In this document: one piece after another, positions 62,623-64,000 of the stretch
Position numbering within the stretch: the stretch's first letter is position 1
Layout of the letters: the number at the start of each line of letters is the position of its first letter
Source of the DNA: Callaeas wilsoni
Lineage: Eukaryota > Chordata > Aves > Passeriformes > Callaeidae
Assembly: GCA_013398955.1 (NCBI GenBank)
Contig: VWPU01012750.1
Span: 186,001 to 250,000, forward strand
Direction of reading: 5' to 3'
DNA: 64,000 nucleotides
Program-made: the position numbers and the translations under genes
The notes under the pieces: generated by a model
Seen by the model: only the letters and a program-made list of their open reading frames with translations
The model's database searches: none
Told to the model about the DNA's origin: nothing

Positions 62623-64000
62623 CTTTATAAACAAAATAAAATGTCTGTTACCTTCACAGAAGATACTACAGAACAAATCCATTTATCAACGAGTTCACAT
62701 CTCTTTCAAAGAATAGGTTTTAAGCAAATACCTTTTGGCATCTACATAAAAAAATGTTTCTCTTCTAATGATGCTGAGGTAGAGAGTTATCAAGAAACTG
62801 TCTTCAGGGTTCTTGAGTACATTCTCCAGGTTATACACTGCACAGAGGATCAACTATTTAACTTTACAAATAAATGCCAGATTTTATTCTCATCAATATC
62901 TGACCAAGAATGCCAGTGACAGACCTATTAGAAAGTCAGTATCAAAATGTAAATGTTTTAAAGAAAAAGATCTTTGCTTATCATTTTAGCAGAACATTCT
63001 CATTTGTCTATTCTGCAGATAACAGAAGTACTATGCAACTGACACTGCATGACTCTGCCCTTACTTACACGAGTCTTACAAAGTGAAGGTGAGTGGCCTT
63101 CATTGAAAATGGAATTTAACCCTGCCTGTGCTCAAGATCTGAGCTATAGTTTGGTAGAGAATGAAGATCAGAATTTTAGTTGCAGATTATTATTTTCACT
63201 GCTATAAACAGAGAAAAGGAACTACATATCTGGTGTAGCTAGAAAACAAGACTAAAAGTTAAAAAGCAGCCTGAAACACTGCGAAGATGTTCATTTTTAG
63301 GAAATTAGATCACCCTTGGATCTTTTGAGCATCCTTGTCTGTATTTGTGTTTAAAATCACCCTTAGGATGAGATATAGAATTTTAACTCCTTGTTTCAGA
63401 AGAGAAGTAGACATATGGAGTGCTGTAGGCATGACTATCTATGGAATCTATGGCATGGCTTTTGTGTGAGTTTGTGACTGTTAAAAGGAAAGATAAGTCT
63501 AAGTGAGAAATCTATAAAGAGGGAAGCAGAATATTAGGTTTAGGTGATATGCTGCCTACGTCCTTCAGACATTCAGACAGACTTCTAACAAACAGTCACC
63601 TAATTTTTAAATCATATGAGTGATATCAACATACTTCCAACTGTTAATCGTAACATTTGAACCACTGCAAGCAATGCCTTATAAGGCTTTACTTCAGTTC
63701 TAAGATTGTGAGCTAAAACCAGCTTGGTGAGACTCCGTGTGAATGGGCACTATGCTTCTTGCTACTGGCAGAGAACAGCACTTGAGGCAGCACAGAGATG
63801 GGAGTAGTACATGTGCTAGAATGTAATCCAGGCTAGCTCCAGCCTTCCTGGGCTGTGCAATTCAATGATAACAGAGCAGTGCTTCAGCCACACACAGACA
63901 CATTTATATCAGCAGCAATTAACTTCATGTCTCTACCTTAAGGAACTTGGAAATTCAACTTTATTTTCTATGCAATATCCTGTAACTCAGGAATTTCAGC
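62623..64000. other. FAP intron 3 (part)
   Basis: Nothing resembling exon 3 (expected to end ..NWIS plus one base) is found up to the right edge, so exons 1-3 lie outside. The 92-codon ORF at 62641-62919 on the plus strand has no known motif. Confidence 0.6.

Noticed and set aside
62641..62919. 92-codon plus-strand ORF near the right edge
   Set aside because: Antisense within FAP intron 3, no motif, no splice context.

Overview
This is a window of bird nuclear DNA. It holds three protein-coding genes in a row, all read on the minus strand: DPP4 (5' part only), GCG (proglucagon, complete) and FAP (exons 4 to 26, lacking its first three exons). The avian assignment rests on the repeats (CR1 LINE fragments and avian-type LTRs), on proglucagon features seen in birds (an extra 54-base spacer exon and Tyr6 in GLP-1), and on compact introns. 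The species cannot be named from the sequence. I mapped exons by hand from splice sites, reading phase and similarity to the human proteins as I remember them. No alignment was run.

Layout from left to right: positions 1-10624 are the start of DPP4, whose exons 5, 4, 3, 2 and 1 appear in that order because the gene runs right to left. The gene continues off the left edge. Its 8.4-kb intron 2 carries two CR1 fragments in opposite orientation and a solo LTR. A CpG-rich promoter lies at about 10.28-10.96 kb and contains eight copies of an 11-base repeat. Positions 10.96-15.6 kb show no gene. GCG spans about 15.65-26.50 kb in seven exons: an untranslated exon behind a TATA box, a signal-peptide exon, then exons for glucagon, a spacer, GLP-1, GLP-2 and the C-terminus. 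Positions 26.5-33.7 kb are intergenic and hold an isolated GC-rich block, an LTR-like insertion and a CR1 fragment. FAP fills 33.7-62.6 kb with 23 coding exons. Together they encode 697 residues, exactly the length of human FAP from residue 64 to the end. Positions 62.6-64.0 kb are FAP intron 3.

The genes are functionally linked. DPP4 and FAP are membrane serine proteases that cut after proline or alanine near the N-terminus. DPP4 is the enzyme that inactivates GLP-1 and GLP-2, which GCG encodes. Exons 4 and 5 are the same size in DPP4 and FAP (95 and 75 bases), as expected of an old tandem duplication. I found no wholly new system. The points most worth checking are the stop codon formed by the splice donor after GLP-1, the skippable spacer exon, two substitutions in glucagon, the repeat array beside the DPP4 start codon, and the orphan GC-rich block.
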